Notes: generated by a model not told the origin, from the sequence alone. Positions 52,922 through 61,943 are shown, numbered from the stretch's first letter. The stretch is DNA of 64,000 bases from Faecalibacterium gallinarum (GCF_022180365.1 NZ_BQKV01000115.1:27788-91787); one strand, 5' to 3'. Numbers and translations are program-made.

Positions 52922-54139
52922 ATGGCACGTTTTACTCTGCCCCGCGATCTCTACCACGGCAAGGGCGCTCTGGAGGCCCTGAAATCCTTTAAGGGCCAGC
53001 GAGCCATCATCTGTGTGGGCGGCGGCTCCATGAAGCGGTTCGGCTTCCTGGACAGAGCCATCGGCTACCTGAAAGAGGCCGGCTTTGAGGTGGAGCTGAT
53101 CGAGAACATCGAGCCCGATCCCTCGGTGGAGACCGTCATGAAGGGCGCCCAGAAGATGCTGGAGTTCCAGCCCGACTGGATCGTCGCCATGGGCGGCGGC
53201 AGCCCCATCGACGCGGCCAAGGCCATGTGGATCAAGTACGAGTACCCTGAGATCACCTTTGAGGAGATGTGCAAGGTGTTCGGCATCCCCGAGCTGCGCA
53301 AGAAGGCCCACTTCTGCGCCATCCCCTCCACCTCCGGCACCGCCACCGAGGTGACCGCCTTCTCCATCATCACCGACTACGCCAAGGGCATCAAGTACCC
53401 CATCGCCGACTTCGAGATCACCCCCGACGTGGCCATCGTGGACCCCGACCTGGCCGAGACCATGCCCAAGAAGCTGGTGGCCCACACCGGTATGGACGCC
53501 ATGACCCACGCCATCGAGGCTTATGTCTCCACCGCCAACTGTGACTACACCGATCCTCTGGCCCTCCATGCCATCAAGATGATCAAGGCCGACCTGGTGG
53601 ACTCCTACAACGGCGATATGGCCAAGCGGGACAGCATGCACAACGCCCAGTGCCTGGCGGGCATGGCCTTCTCCAACGCACTGCTGGGCATCGTCCACTC
53701 CATGGCCCACAAGACCGGCGCTGCCTTCGCGGACTACGGCGCACACATCATCCATGGCGCTGCCAACGCCATGTACCTGCCCAAGGTCATCGCCTTCAAC
53801 GCCAAGGACCCCACCGCCAAGAAGCGCTACGGTGAGATCGCCGACTTCATGGCTCTGGGCGGCAAGGACGACGACGAGAAGGTCGCGCTGCTGATCGCCT
53901 ATCTGCGGGGCATGAACGACCAGCTGAACATCCCCCACTGCATCGGCCACTACGGCGCCGACAGCTACCCCACCGAGCAGGGCTTTGTGCCGGAGGATGT
54001 CTTCCTGGCCCGCCTGCCCGAGATCGCCAAGAACGCCATCGGCGACGCCTGCACCGGCTCCAACCCCCGTCAGCCCAGCCAGGAGGAGATGGAGAAGCTG
54101 CTCAAGTGCTGCTACTACGACACCGAGGTTGATTTCTAA
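52922..54139 (+). CDS. Iron-containing alcohol dehydrogenase
   Basis: The ~405-residue protein is a group III (Fe-dependent) alcohol dehydrogenase: NAD-binding GGGSMKRFG and GGGSPIDAAKAMW, then IPSTSGTATEVT, and the metal-ligand region DAMTHAIEAYVS with later histidines in HSMAHKTG and HIIHGAANA. It is close to butanol dehydrogenases. Codon use is strongly biased and promoter and ribosome sites (AGGAGG) are consensus, so it is probably highly expressed in fermentation. The ATG at 52922 is preferred over one 24 bases upstream. Confidence 0.92.
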   Translation: MARFTLPRDLYHGKGALEALKSFKGQRAIICVGGGSMKRFGFLDRAIGYLKEAGFEVELIENIEPDPSVETVMKGAQKMLEFQPDWIVAMGGGSPIDAAKAMWIKYEYPEITFEEMCKVFGIPELRKKAHFCAIPSTSGTATEVTAFSIITDYAKGIKYPIADFEITPDVAIVDPDLAETMPKKLVAHTGMDAMTHAIEAYVSTANCDYTDPLALHAIKMIKADLVDSYNGDMAKRDSMHNAQCLAGMAFSNALLGIVHSMAHKTGAAFADYGAHIIHGAANAMYLPKVIAFNAKDPTAKKRYGEIADFMALGGKDDDEKVALLIAYLRGMNDQLNIPHCIGHYGADSYPTEQGFVPEDVFLARLPEIAKNAIGDACTGSNPRQPSQEEMEKLLKCCYYDTEVDF

Positions 54140-54160
54140 TTCGGTTCGCCTTACCTAAAG

Positions 54161-54193
54161 AATCCGCCGGCCCCAGGGCCGGCGGATTTTTTG
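54161..54193 (+). terminator. Terminator of the alcohol dehydrogenase gene
   Basis: AATCCGCCGGCCC pairs with GGGCCGGCGGATT over a 2-nt loop, followed by TTTT. Confidence 0.9.
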
Positions 54194-54203
54194 CTGCCCC
54201 GTA

Positions 54204-54262
54204 AAACCACAGCGGCGCACCCCCGGCCGGTTCTGGCCGCTTGGGGTGCGCCGCTGTGGTTT
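54204..54262 (-). terminator. Terminator of the sialic-acid operon
   Basis: A perfect 20-bp stem (arms 54204-54223 and 54243-54262), 12 bases past the ROK gene stop, on the minus strand ends in TTTT. Confidence 0.8.
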
Positions 54263-54274
54263 AGGAGGAAACAG

Positions 54275-55204
54275 TTAGTGTTCGGATTCTCTGCGGAGGT
54301 GGTAGCAGACCGCCCCCACCAGACCCGCGTCGTTGGCCAGGGCCGCCGGGCGGAGTTCCAGCCCCTGGGCAAAAGCGGGCATGACCCGGGCTTTCACCTG
54401 CTCGGCCAGAGGCTCGATCAGGAGTTCCTGCTGGCTGCTGACCCCGCCGCCGATGAGAATCAGCTGGGGGTTAAACAGATGCACCAGCCCCGCCAGGCCC
54501 TCGGCGATCTCTACGATCCAGTCGTTCAGCAGCTGCTGCACCGCCGGGTCGCCCTGCCGGGCGGCGGCGAAGATGGCCCGGCCGCTGTCCAGGGCGGGGT
54601 TCATCCGGACGGCTTTCCGGACCAGGGCGGAGGTGGAGGCATGGCGCTCCCAGCAGCCCACCGCGCCGCAGGTGCATTGTTCCCCTTCGGCGGCGTGAAT
54701 CCGCATATGGCCCAGCTCACCGCCCAGGCCCCGGGCGCCCTCCAGCAGACGGCCCCCGGTGATGACGCCGCCCCCGAGGCCGGTGCCGATGGTCACACCC
54801 AGAACATCGGTGTAACCCCGGGCCGCGCCCACCCAGGCCTCGCCCAAAATCATGCAGTTAGCGTCGTTGGCCACCGTCACCGGCAGGCCAAGATCCGCTT
54901 CCAGCGCTGCCCGGATGGGGGCCCCGGGCCAGCCCGGCAGGCTGCCGCAGGTGCCCGCCACAATCCCCTGACTGCTGTCGATCTGGCCGGTGGCCGAGAC
55001 GCCCACGCCCGCCGGCTCATAGCCTGCGGCCCGGCTCTCCGCCAGCAGCTTTGCGGCGGCGGCCCGCACGGTGTCCAGAATGGGGGTGCGATAACCGTCA
55101 AAACTGACGCTGGTTTCTGCCCGGAGCAGCACCTGGCCTTCCTCGGTCACCAGGCCCAGCTTGACGGCGGTGCCCCCAATGTCGATTCCAAGATAGGTTT
55201 TCAT
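54275..55204 (-). CDS. nanK: ROK-family kinase, probably N-acetylmannosamine kinase
   Basis: The 309 residues have the ROK ATP motif LGIDIGGTAVKLG, GTGLGGGVI, and the zinc site CTCGAVGCWE. In this operon with NanE, the likely substrate is N-acetylmannosamine, forming the 6-phosphate that NanE then epimerizes. It could also be a glucokinase; context decides. It is the last gene of the run, 2 bases after NanE. Confidence 0.85.
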   Translation of the reverse strand: MKTYLGIDIGGTAVKLGLVTEEGQVLLRAETSVSFDGYRTPILDTVRAAAAKLLAESRAAGYEPAGVGVSATGQIDSSQGIVAGTCGSLPGWPGAPIRAALEADLGLPVTVANDANCMILGEAWVGAARGYTDVLGVTIGTGLGGGVITGGRLLEGARGLGGELGHMRIHAAEGEQCTCGAVGCWERHASTSALVRKAVRMNPALDSGRAIFAAARQGDPAVQQLLNDWIVEIAEGLAGLVHLFNPQLILIGGGVSSQQELLIEPLAEQVKARVMPAFAQGLELRPAALANDAGLVGAVCYHLRRESEH

Positions 55205-55206
55205 GA

Positions 55207-55908
55207 TTACCTCATATCCTTGATGGCCGCAGTGAAGCGGGCGGTGATCTCGGCCGGGCGGGTGATGGCGCCGCCCACCACCAGGGCAAAGGCCCCGGCT
55301 TCCAGAGCCTTCCGGGCCTGCTCGGGGTAGTGGATGTGCCCCTCGGCGATGACCTTGGCGGGGCAGTTTTTGGCCAGCCGGGCGATGAAGTCAAAGTCCG
55401 TCTCGTTGATTCCCTCGGTCTCGGGGGTGTAGCCCCGCATGGTAGTGCCCACAAAGTCGGCCCCCGCCTCGGCACAGGCCATGGCCTCCTCGTCGGTGGC
55501 GATGTCCGCCATCACCAGCTGATGGGGGTACTTGGCCTTGATCTCCCGGATGAACTCCGCCGAGGTCTTGCCGTCCGGCCGGAGGGCGCTGGTTCCCTGC
55601 ACCGCCAGGATATCCACCCCGCAGGCCACCAGCTCGTCCACCTCTTTCATGGTGACGGTGATGTACATGGGGGTGCCGGGGTAGTCCTTTTTGATGATGC
55701 CGATGACCGGCAGGTCCACTACTTCTTTGATCTGGGTGATGTCCCGCACCGTGTTGGCCCGGATGCCCACCGCCCCGCTCATGGCGGCGGCCTTGGCCAT
55801 CAGGTGCATGATACCGCCCTCCTTGGTGTAAAGGGGCTCATGCTCCAGCGCCTGGCAGGAGACGATCAGACCGTGTTCGATCTGCTTCAAAATTGCTTCT
55901 TTTTCCAT
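55207..55908 (-). CDS. nanE: N-acetylmannosamine-6-phosphate 2-epimerase
   Basis: This 233-residue TIM-barrel protein matches NanE: IVSCQALEHEPLY, GAVGIRANTVRDI, VIGIIKKDYPGT, and the C-terminal IAEGHIHYPEQARKAL. It converts ManNAc-6-P to GlcNAc-6-P. It is preceded by AAAGGAGG. The next steps (NagA, NagB) are not in the window. Confidence 0.95.
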   Translation of the reverse strand: MEKEAILKQIEHGLIVSCQALEHEPLYTKEGGIMHLMAKAAAMSGAVGIRANTVRDITQIKEVVDLPVIGIIKKDYPGTPMYITVTMKEVDELVACGVDILAVQGTSALRPDGKTSAEFIREIKAKYPHQLVMADIATDEEAMACAEAGADFVGTTMRGYTPETEGINETDFDFIARLAKNCPAKVIAEGHIHYPEQARKALEAGAFALVVGGAITRPAEITARFTAAIKDMR

Positions 55909-55932
55909 CTGGATTTCCTCCTTTTATGGGCG

Positions 55933-56385
55933 TCAGTCGCCCATCCGAATCTTGACCACAGCTTTCCGCAAAGCGTCGGAGACGGGGCTGATGCAGCTGG
56001 GCTTGTGGTACTCCCCGGGCAGGAAGAGGGCGAACCGCCCCTCCCCCAGCAGCCCGCTGGATTCCTCCGGCCCAGCGGCAAACCCGCAGTCCGCCGTTTC
56101 GTCAAAGGGGCCGGTGGCTTCGGCCCGGGTGGTCCAGGCCCAGTATTCACTGCCGGTCAGGTCGATCTGCAAGTCGGCATAAAGGCGGTGGTACTCAAAC
56201 TCCGCGCCCTCGGCGGGGCGGAGGGCGGCATCCATCACATTGATGAACACCCGCTGTCCGTCGATCTCGGTGCGGCCGTTAGGCAGCTGGGCGGGGTCGT
56301 TTTCTTCCAGCCAGCGGATGGCGGTGTCCAGCGCCGGGTGAATCCCCCGGTAACGGCCCAGACAGCTCAGATGATCGGTCATCAT
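55933..56385 (-). CDS. YhcH/YjgK/YiaL family protein (NanQ-like anomerase)
   Basis: The 150 residues fit the YhcH family (cupin-like): NPAQLPNGRTEIDGQRVFINVMDA, then RFALFLPGEYHKPSC. Members in sialic acid operons act as N-acetylneuraminate anomerases. Metal-ligand residues of the C-terminal GEYHKP segment are present. A GC hairpin (56418-56463) separates it from nanA. Confidence 0.85.
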   Translation of the reverse strand: MMTDHLSCLGRYRGIHPALDTAIRWLEENDPAQLPNGRTEIDGQRVFINVMDAALRPAEGAEFEYHRLYADLQIDLTGSEYWAWTTRAEATGPFDETADCGFAAGPEESSGLLGEGRFALFLPGEYHKPSCISPVSDALRKAVVKIRMGD

Positions 56386-56417
56386 GGGTAAATCCCTCCC
56401 GATTCTTTCCAGTCAAA

Positions 56418-56463
56418 ACGCCCGGCGCCGCCTGCCCTCCCGGGGCCGGCAGCCACCGGGCGT
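56418..56463 (-). other. GC-rich hairpin between nanA and yhcH
   Basis: ACGCCCGG at 56418-56425 pairs with CCGGGCGT at 56456-56463, enclosing a further GC stem. There is no T-run, so it is more likely an mRNA-processing or stabilizing element than a terminator. Confidence 0.5.
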
Positions 56464-56495
56464 CTGCTGGTTTTATGGCTTATTCCTTTGAAATA

Positions 56496-57434
56496 TTACA
56501 GAGCGGCGGCCTTTTCCACAGCCTCGCGGATCATCCGCTCGGCCTCCACCACCACGGCCTCGTCCGAGGGGATCAGGTTGGGCAGCGGAGGACGCACCCC
56601 GCCCAGCTCCAGGCCGTACATCCGGCGAAGGATCTCTTTCTGGACGGCGTAGAGGTTGCCGTGGGCCTCGCACATCTTATAGATGATTCGGTCGGCGTCG
56701 TACTGCACCTTGCGGGCCGCTTCCAGATCGCCCTTCTTGACCAGCTCGTCCATCTTGAGGAAGAGCTCGGGCATGACGGCATAGGTGCCGCCGATGCCGC
56801 CGTCGGCGCCCATGGCCCGGCCGGAGACGAACTGTTCATCGGGGCCGTTGAAGACCACGAACCCGCCCTCGCCCCGGGCGGCGATGCCGGCATCCTTGAA
56901 CATCTGGATGTCCTGCACCGGCATGGAGGAGTTCTTGACCGCCACCACGTTGGGGTTCTTCAGCATGGTTTTCAACAGGCTCATGGTCAGGGCCGTGCCC
57001 GCCAGCTGGGGAATGTTGTAGATCACAAACTCAGTGTTGGGGGCGGCGGCGCTCATGGCGTTCCAGTACTCGGCGATGGCGTACTCGGGCAGGTGGAAGT
57101 AGATGGGCGGGATGGCCGCGATGGCATCCACACCGCACTTTTCCGCGTGGGCTGCCAGCTCCACCGAGTCGGCGGTGTTGTTGCAGGCCACGTGAGCGAT
57201 GACGGTCAGCTTGCCTTTGGCCTCGCTCATGACGGCTTCCAGAACCGCCTTCCGCTCATCGGGGTGCTGGTAGATGCACTCGCCGGAGGAGCCGCCCACA
57301 TAGACGCCCTTGACGCCCTTGGCGATCAGGTGCCGGGTCAGGGCCTTGACGCCCTCGGTGGAGATACTGCCGTCCGGGTTGTAGCAGGCATAAAAAGCCG
57401 GGATAACGCCCTGGTATTTGGTACAATCTTTCAT
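56496..57434 (-). CDS. nanA: N-acetylneuraminate lyase/DHDPS-family aldolase
   Basis: This 312-residue aldolase has GGSSGE at 47-52 (NAL-like rather than the GTTGE of DHDPS), the tyrosine Tyr139 in VIYNIP, and the Schiff-base lysine Lys167 in VAVKNS. It would split sialic acid into ManNAc and pyruvate. Start at 57434 is preferred; the longer frame overlaps the permease end. It is downstream of the transporter genes in the same operon. Confidence 0.87.
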   Translation of the reverse strand: MKDCTKYQGVIPAFYACYNPDGSISTEGVKALTRHLIAKGVKGVYVGGSSGECIYQHPDERKAVLEAVMSEAKGKLTVIAHVACNNTADSVELAAHAEKCGVDAIAAIPPIYFHLPEYAIAEYWNAMSAAAPNTEFVIYNIPQLAGTALTMSLLKTMLKNPNVVAVKNSSMPVQDIQMFKDAGIAARGEGGFVVFNGPDEQFVSGRAMGADGGIGGTYAVMPELFLKMDELVKKGDLEAARKVQYDADRIIYKMCEAHGNLYAVQKEILRRMYGLELGGVRPPLPNLIPSDEAVVVEAERMIREAVEKAAAL

Positions 57435-57472
57435 CACGAAAACACTCCAATCTGTATCGAGGGGATCGACCA

Positions 57473-58327
57473 TCAGCCCTTGACGGCGCCCATGGTGATG
57501 CCCTGGGTAAAGTACTTCTGGAACATGAGGAAGACCGCGACGATGGGCACGGCGGCCAGTGCGGCGCCGGCCATGATGAGGCCGAAGTCGGAGGAGACCT
57601 CGCCCTGCAAGCGGGCGATACCGGTGGAGATGGTCAGGACTTCACGCTTCTGGAGCATAATCAGCTGGAGGAAGTAGTCGTTCCAGGTGTTGACGAAGGT
57701 GAAGATGGCCAGGGCGCCCACGCCCGGCTTGACCATGGGGAAGACGATGGAGACAAAGGTCCGCACCTCGCTGGCGCCGTCGATCCGGGCCGCCTCCAGC
57801 ATTTCGGTGGGGATGGTCTCGGAGAACTGCTTCATCAAAAAGATCCCGAAGGGCCAGCCCACGGTGGGCAGGATGACCGCCAGGAGGTTGTTGTTCAGAC
57901 CCAGGGCGCTCATCTCTTGCAGCAGGGGGATGACGATGACCTGCTTGGGCAGGGCCATGGCGCAGACCAGCAGGCTGAACAGAACCGTCTGGCCGAAGAA
58001 CCGCTTTTTGGCCAGGGCATAGCCGGCCAGGGCCGCGGTGATGCAGGTGAGAGCCATGGCGGCTACGGCGATGATGATGGTGTTCAGCAGCCACTGGATG
58101 GCGGGCTGCTGGAACAGGCGGACGTAGTTATCCAAAGTGGGGTTCAGGGGGAACCACTGGGGTTTCTGGGCGTTGATGGTGATGGCGTCTTTCAGCGAAC
58201 CGGTCAGAATCCAGTACAGCGGGAAGATGAAGAACACCGCCAGGAGCGCCAGCACGATGATTACAAAAATCTTGTAGCCCTGGGACTGTCCGTCCAGGCT
58301 GGATTTTTTCGCTTTTGTCTTGGGCAT
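57473..58327 (-). CDS. Carbohydrate ABC transporter permease (MalG type)
   Basis: The 284 residues have six hydrophobic segments and the EAA-loop motif EAARIDGASEVRTFVSIVFPMVKP with the conserved glycine. It forms the channel with the adjacent permease. The ATPase is not in the operon, as is usual for such sugar systems that share MsmX. Confidence 0.93.
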   Translation of the reverse strand: MPKTKAKKSSLDGQSQGYKIFVIIVLALLAVFFIFPLYWILTGSLKDAITINAQKPQWFPLNPTLDNYVRLFQQPAIQWLLNTIIIAVAAMALTCITAALAGYALAKKRFFGQTVLFSLLVCAMALPKQVIVIPLLQEMSALGLNNNLLAVILPTVGWPFGIFLMKQFSETIPTEMLEAARIDGASEVRTFVSIVFPMVKPGVGALAIFTFVNTWNDYFLQLIMLQKREVLTISTGIARLQGEVSSDFGLIMAGAALAAVPIVAVFLMFQKYFTQGITMGAVKG

Positions 58328-58342
58328 CCCGATACCTCCCTT

Positions 58343-59272
58343 TTAACCGTTGTCGGACTGCGCGACCTTGAACTGGATCGCAGAGAAGATGGCGATGAAG
58401 ATGGCCAGAACCACGCCCATGGCGTTGGCATAGCCGAACCGCTGATAGTTGTAGGCCATATCAAAGATATAGTACATCAGGGTGCTGGTGCTGCCCAGAG
58501 GGCCGCCGCGGGTCAGCAGCTGGATCAGCGCAAAGCACTGGAAGCTGTTGATGGTGGTGATGACCAGGACATACAGGGTGGTGGGCATGATCTGGGGCCA
58601 CTTGATCTTCCAGAAAATTTGCAGCCGGGTGGCGCCGTCGATGGCGGCGGCCTCCTCCAGGGAGCGGTCCACGTTGCCCAGGGCCGCCACATACAGGACG
58701 ATGGGCTGGCCGATGGAGGTGGTGAAGAGGATCATGATGATACACCAGATGGCGGTGCGGGTGTCGCCCAGCCAGTCAAAGCCCACGGTGCCGAAGATCT
58801 GGTTCAAAAGGCCGTTGTAGGGGTTGAACATCCACTTCCACACCACGGTAACCGCCACCGAGCCGGTAACCACCGGCAGGTAGAACACGCACCGGAAGAA
58901 GGAGCGGAGCTTGGAGCGCATGGGGTAGATGGCCGAGCCCACCCACAGAGAGAAGGCGGTGACCAGAGGCACCGAGACCACCACGATGAGGATGGTGTTC
59001 CACAGCGAGCGGATAAAGGTTTTGTCCTGGAACATCTCCACGTAGTTGCTCAGGCCGGTGAAAGTGGCGGCCGAGGTGTCGATGCCCATGTCCAAAAAGC
59101 TGTATACCAGGCACATGCCCATGGGAACCAGCACAAAGCCCACAAAGAAGATCAGGCTGGGCAGCATAAACAGATAGGCGGAGATGGTCTCACGCCGGGC
59201 CAGTACGCGGCTGGCGGGGCGGTTTTGGACCTTGGGAGCGGATTTCTTATCCTTGACGGAAGTTTGCGCCAC
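58343..59272 (-). CDS. Sugar ABC transporter permease (MalF type)
   Basis: The 309 residues have six hydrophobic segments after a charged N-terminus and the EAA loop EEAAAIDGATRLQIFWKI. It pairs with the permease downstream (15-bp gap). Given the genes around it, the substrate is probably sialic acid. Confidence 0.93.
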   Translation of the reverse strand: MAQTSVKDKKSAPKVQNRPASRVLARRETISAYLFMLPSLIFFVGFVLVPMGMCLVYSFLDMGIDTSAATFTGLSNYVEMFQDKTFIRSLWNTILIVVVSVPLVTAFSLWVGSAIYPMRSKLRSFFRCVFYLPVVTGSVAVTVVWKWMFNPYNGLLNQIFGTVGFDWLGDTRTAIWCIIMILFTTSIGQPIVLYVAALGNVDRSLEEAAAIDGATRLQIFWKIKWPQIMPTTLYVLVITTINSFQCFALIQLLTRGGPLGSTSTLMYYIFDMAYNYQRFGYANAMGVVLAIFIAIFSAIQFKVAQSDNG

Positions 59273-59331
59273 GTTGATTCCCTCCTTATGGTTGACGGGT
59301 CGGTTGCGAGGCCCAAAGCCGGCATAAAGAA

Positions 59332-59357
59332 TGCGCCTGCCTTAATCGGCAGGCGCA
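59332..59357 (-). other. Intercistronic hairpin between the SBP and permease genes
   Basis: TGCGCCTGCC and GGCAGGCGCA form a perfect 10-bp stem around a 6-nt loop. In ABC operons such a stem usually ends part of the transcript or shields the SBP mRNA so that the binding protein exceeds the permeases. Confidence 0.7.
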
Positions 59358-59391
59358 CCGTTTATTCAGTTTCGGGTCGTTCGGCTGGGGG

Positions 59392-60738
59392 TTAGACGTT
59401 GCTGGCTGCCACAAAAGCGTCGGCGGCTTCCTGTGCGGGGGTGCCGTTGACCATGATCTCCTGGAGCATGTTGAACCAGTTCTGGCGCTGTGCGGTCCAG
59501 TTGGGGGCCACGTTGTAGTAGTCGCCCAGGTACGGCATCAGGGAGGCGAACTCGCCCATCTGCTCGGCCTGGTCGGTGCCGGCGTAGACATCGCCCAGAG
59601 AATCACGGACGGGGAAGAAGCCGGTCAGCCGGACGCTCTCAGCGGCCTGGGACTCGTCGTCGCAGACAAACTGGATGAAGGTCTTGGCGGCCTCGATCCG
59701 GGCGTCGTCGCCGTTGTTGAAGATGCCGAAGCCCCAGATACCGCCGCACAGCTCGGGCACACCGTCATCGGAGGGGAATGCCATGGCGTACGGGGTGAAG
59801 GTGACCTGGGAAGCATACTGGGCCTTGTTGGAGGCGTTCCAGCAGAAGGTAACGGCGGCGGTGCCGTTGGCGAACTGCTGCAGCTCGTCGGAAGCCTGGA
59901 AGCCGGCGTTGGCGTTCAGGCTGCGGTTGTCCACCATGCTCTTGAGCAGCTCGAGAGCCTTGACGTTCTCGGGGCTGTTGGCGGTGTACTCGGTGTGGTC
60001 GGCGTTGGTGTATGTACCGGAGTAGAGGTTGTTGACGAGAGCGCGGGTGCCTTGGTCGCCGCCCTGGCCGCCGCAGTAGAGGATGCCGGGAACCGCTGCC
60101 AGGCCGGAGTCACGGACGGTCTCCATGGCCTTGACAAAGTCGTCGGTGGTCCAGGTGCGGGTGGCCTCGTCGATGTACTGCAGGGCGCCGGCCTTCTCAA
60201 AGACCTCGTAGTTGATGGCCATGCAGTGGGTGGTCATGCACAGGGGGTACTCGTAGTAAGCGCCGTTCAGCTGGCAGGCGCTGACGACCGACTCGCTGAC
60301 GGCGGCGATGTCGTCCTGGGTGTCGGTCCACAGGTCGCTCAGGTCCACCATCAGGTTGTTGGCACCCCAGTTGGAAACCAGACGCTCGGGGCCTTCCATG
60401 ATGATGTCGGGGGTCTCCTTGGCGGTGATGGCCGAGGTAACCAGGTTGTCGCCGTTCTGGTAATCCAGGGTCTCATAGGTGACCTTGATCTCAGGATGGA
60501 CTTTATTGAAAGCGGCGATGATGTCATCCAGCTTGGAGGTGGTGCCGCCCCAGGAGCCGATGGGGTAGGTCCACAGGGAAATCTCCACGCCGCCCGCGGC
60601 GGTGCTGCCAGCTGTCGAACCAGCGGTGGAAGCTGCGGTGCTGGAAGCGGCCTTGTCGCCACAGGCGGCGAGCAGGCTGGCTGCGCCAACGGCACCCGTA
60701 ACTTTCAGGAAATCCCGACGAGAAATAGCTCTTTTCAT
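59392..60738 (-). CDS. Extracellular solute-binding lipoprotein (sugar/sialic acid)
   Basis: This 448-residue protein has a Tat-type signal (SRRDFLK) joined to a lipobox (L-A-A-C, Cys26). A Ser/Thr/Ala-rich linker and a family-1 sugar-binding protein fold follow (DIIAAFNKVHPEIKVTY; PDIIMEGPERL). It should capture the substrate at the membrane for the two permeases. Binding proteins rarely use Tat export. AAAGGAGG precedes the ATG. It is the first gene of the operon. Confidence 0.93.
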   Translation of the reverse strand: MKRAISRRDFLKVTGAVGAASLLAACGDKAASSTAASTAGSTAGSTAAGGVEISLWTYPIGSWGGTTSKLDDIIAAFNKVHPEIKVTYETLDYQNGDNLVTSAITAKETPDIIMEGPERLVSNWGANNLMVDLSDLWTDTQDDIAAVSESVVSACQLNGAYYEYPLCMTTHCMAINYEVFEKAGALQYIDEATRTWTTDDFVKAMETVRDSGLAAVPGILYCGGQGGDQGTRALVNNLYSGTYTNADHTEYTANSPENVKALELLKSMVDNRSLNANAGFQASDELQQFANGTAAVTFCWNASNKAQYASQVTFTPYAMAFPSDDGVPELCGGIWGFGIFNNGDDARIEAAKTFIQFVCDDESQAAESVRLTGFFPVRDSLGDVYAGTDQAEQMGEFASLMPYLGDYYNVAPNWTAQRQNWFNMLQEIMVNGTPAQEAADAFVAASNV

Positions 60739-60800
60739 AGTGTCCTCCTTTTGTCTTACCGGTCGGCTTGTGTGTGCACCTTCCGGTGCTTTCGTAAATC

Positions 60801-60864
60801 ATTTTACAAAACAACAAAAGGAAAGTCAATATATTTTGTACACTTTTTTGAAAATAATTTTCAA
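60801..60864 (-). promoter_or_regulatory. SBP operon promoter and upstream RpiR-type palindrome
   Basis: Minus strand: -35 TTGACT (60824-60829), 17-bp spacer, -10 TAAAAT (60801-60806). A perfect palindrome TTGAAA-N5-TTTCAA (60848-60864) is centred about 63 bp before the expected start, a position fit for activation. Confidence 0.7.
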
Positions 60865-60921
60865 TCAAGAATTTTATTGATTTGCTTTTTTCAAGTACAG
60901 TGAAAAAGAGCTCCCCTCCCC

Positions 60922-61782
60922 TCAGATGTGCCGGACCGTCAGAGCCTCGGCGATATCCCGGCGCACCTGCTCGATCTGGCCCTCCTGGCGGCGGCAGACC
61001 TCGGTGAACAGGGTGTCGATCAAAAACAGCTGGGCCATCCGGGCCGGCACCGACCCCAGCTGCAAGGGGCCCTCGTTGGCGCCGCACTGGAGCACTACAT
61101 TGGCGTAGGCGCAGGCCGGGGATTTGGGGAAATGGGTCACCAGGATCACCCGCACCTTTCGCTGGTGGGCCAGCTCCAAAAGCTCGATGGCCTCCCGGGT
61201 GGCGCCGGAGTAGGAGAAAAAGAGGATGGCGTCCCGCTCGGTGAGGGAGGCCGCCGAGATGATCTGCATATGGGAGTCGCTCAGGGAGTAAAAGCTCATC
61301 CCCGCCGTGGCAAAGAGATGGGCTGCCTCCTCAGCCATAATCATGGAGCCGCCCTGGCCCAGACAGAGCACTTTGTCCGCCTGGGTGAGGATATCCGCCG
61401 CCTGTAAAATATTCTCGGGCCGGATGAGGGTCAGGGTCTGGGAGATGGCGTCCACCTCGGCCCCATAGAGTTTATGGCACATTTCCTGGATATCGTCCTC
61501 CGGGGTGACCTCGCCGCTGAGGAACGGGATTCCTCGCCGGCTGGCCGCGTGGTTGGCCAGGGCCAGCTTGAAAGCGTTGTAGCCCTTGTAATCCAGTTTG
61601 CGGCAAAAACGGGAGATGGTGGCCTCGGCTACGCCGCAGGCCTCTGCCAGCTCTGAGATGGACATGATCTGGGTATCCCGCTGATGGTCGGTGACGTAGT
61701 CCGCCACCTTGCGCTCCGAGGCGGTCAGCTGATAGTATTCGGCGCTGATCCGTTCGATCACATTTTGCAGATTGGTAGGCAT
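60922..61782 (-). CDS. RpiR/MurR-family regulator
   Basis: The 286 residues have an N-terminal helix-turn-helix (about 1-77; SISELAEACGVAEATISRF) and a C-terminal SIS domain (about 110-240; LCLGQGGSMIMAEEAA) that binds a phosphosugar. In this setting the effector is probably ManNAc-6-P or GlcNAc-6-P. Start at 61782 has AGGAG 8 nt upstream; the longer frame to 61887 runs through the promoter. It follows the operon head, with the SBP operon promoter 60 bp past its stop. Confidence 0.92.
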   Translation of the reverse strand: MPTNLQNVIERISAEYYQLTASERKVADYVTDHQRDTQIMSISELAEACGVAEATISRFCRKLDYKGYNAFKLALANHAASRRGIPFLSGEVTPEDDIQEMCHKLYGAEVDAISQTLTLIRPENILQAADILTQADKVLCLGQGGSMIMAEEAAHLFATAGMSFYSLSDSHMQIISAASLTERDAILFFSYSGATREAIELLELAHQRKVRVILVTHFPKSPACAYANVVLQCGANEGPLQLGSVPARMAQLFLIDTLFTEVCRRQEGQIEQVRRDIAEALTVRHI

Positions 61783-61858
61783 AAGCATCTCTCCTGGTTG
61801 TATTCTTCCGCCCCCGGCCGCCCCAGAATGCGGAGCCGGCGGAGGTGGGGCTATCAAA

Positions 61859-61887
61859 ATAGTATCATCTTTGAAAAAAACTTTCAA
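61859..61887 (-). promoter_or_regulatory. rpiR promoter overlapped by RpiR-type palindrome
   Basis: Minus strand: -35 TTGAAA (61882-61887), 17-bp spacer, -10 TACTAT (61859-61864). The palindrome TTGAAA-N5-TTTCAA (61871-61887) contains the -35 itself, so binding would block the promoter. The same palindrome occurs upstream of the SBP operon. Confidence 0.75.
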
Positions 61888-61943
61888 TCCAAACCCCGGG
61901 TTTGGTCATTCTGCGAAAGGGCGGACCATTCCCCCGCCCCCGG

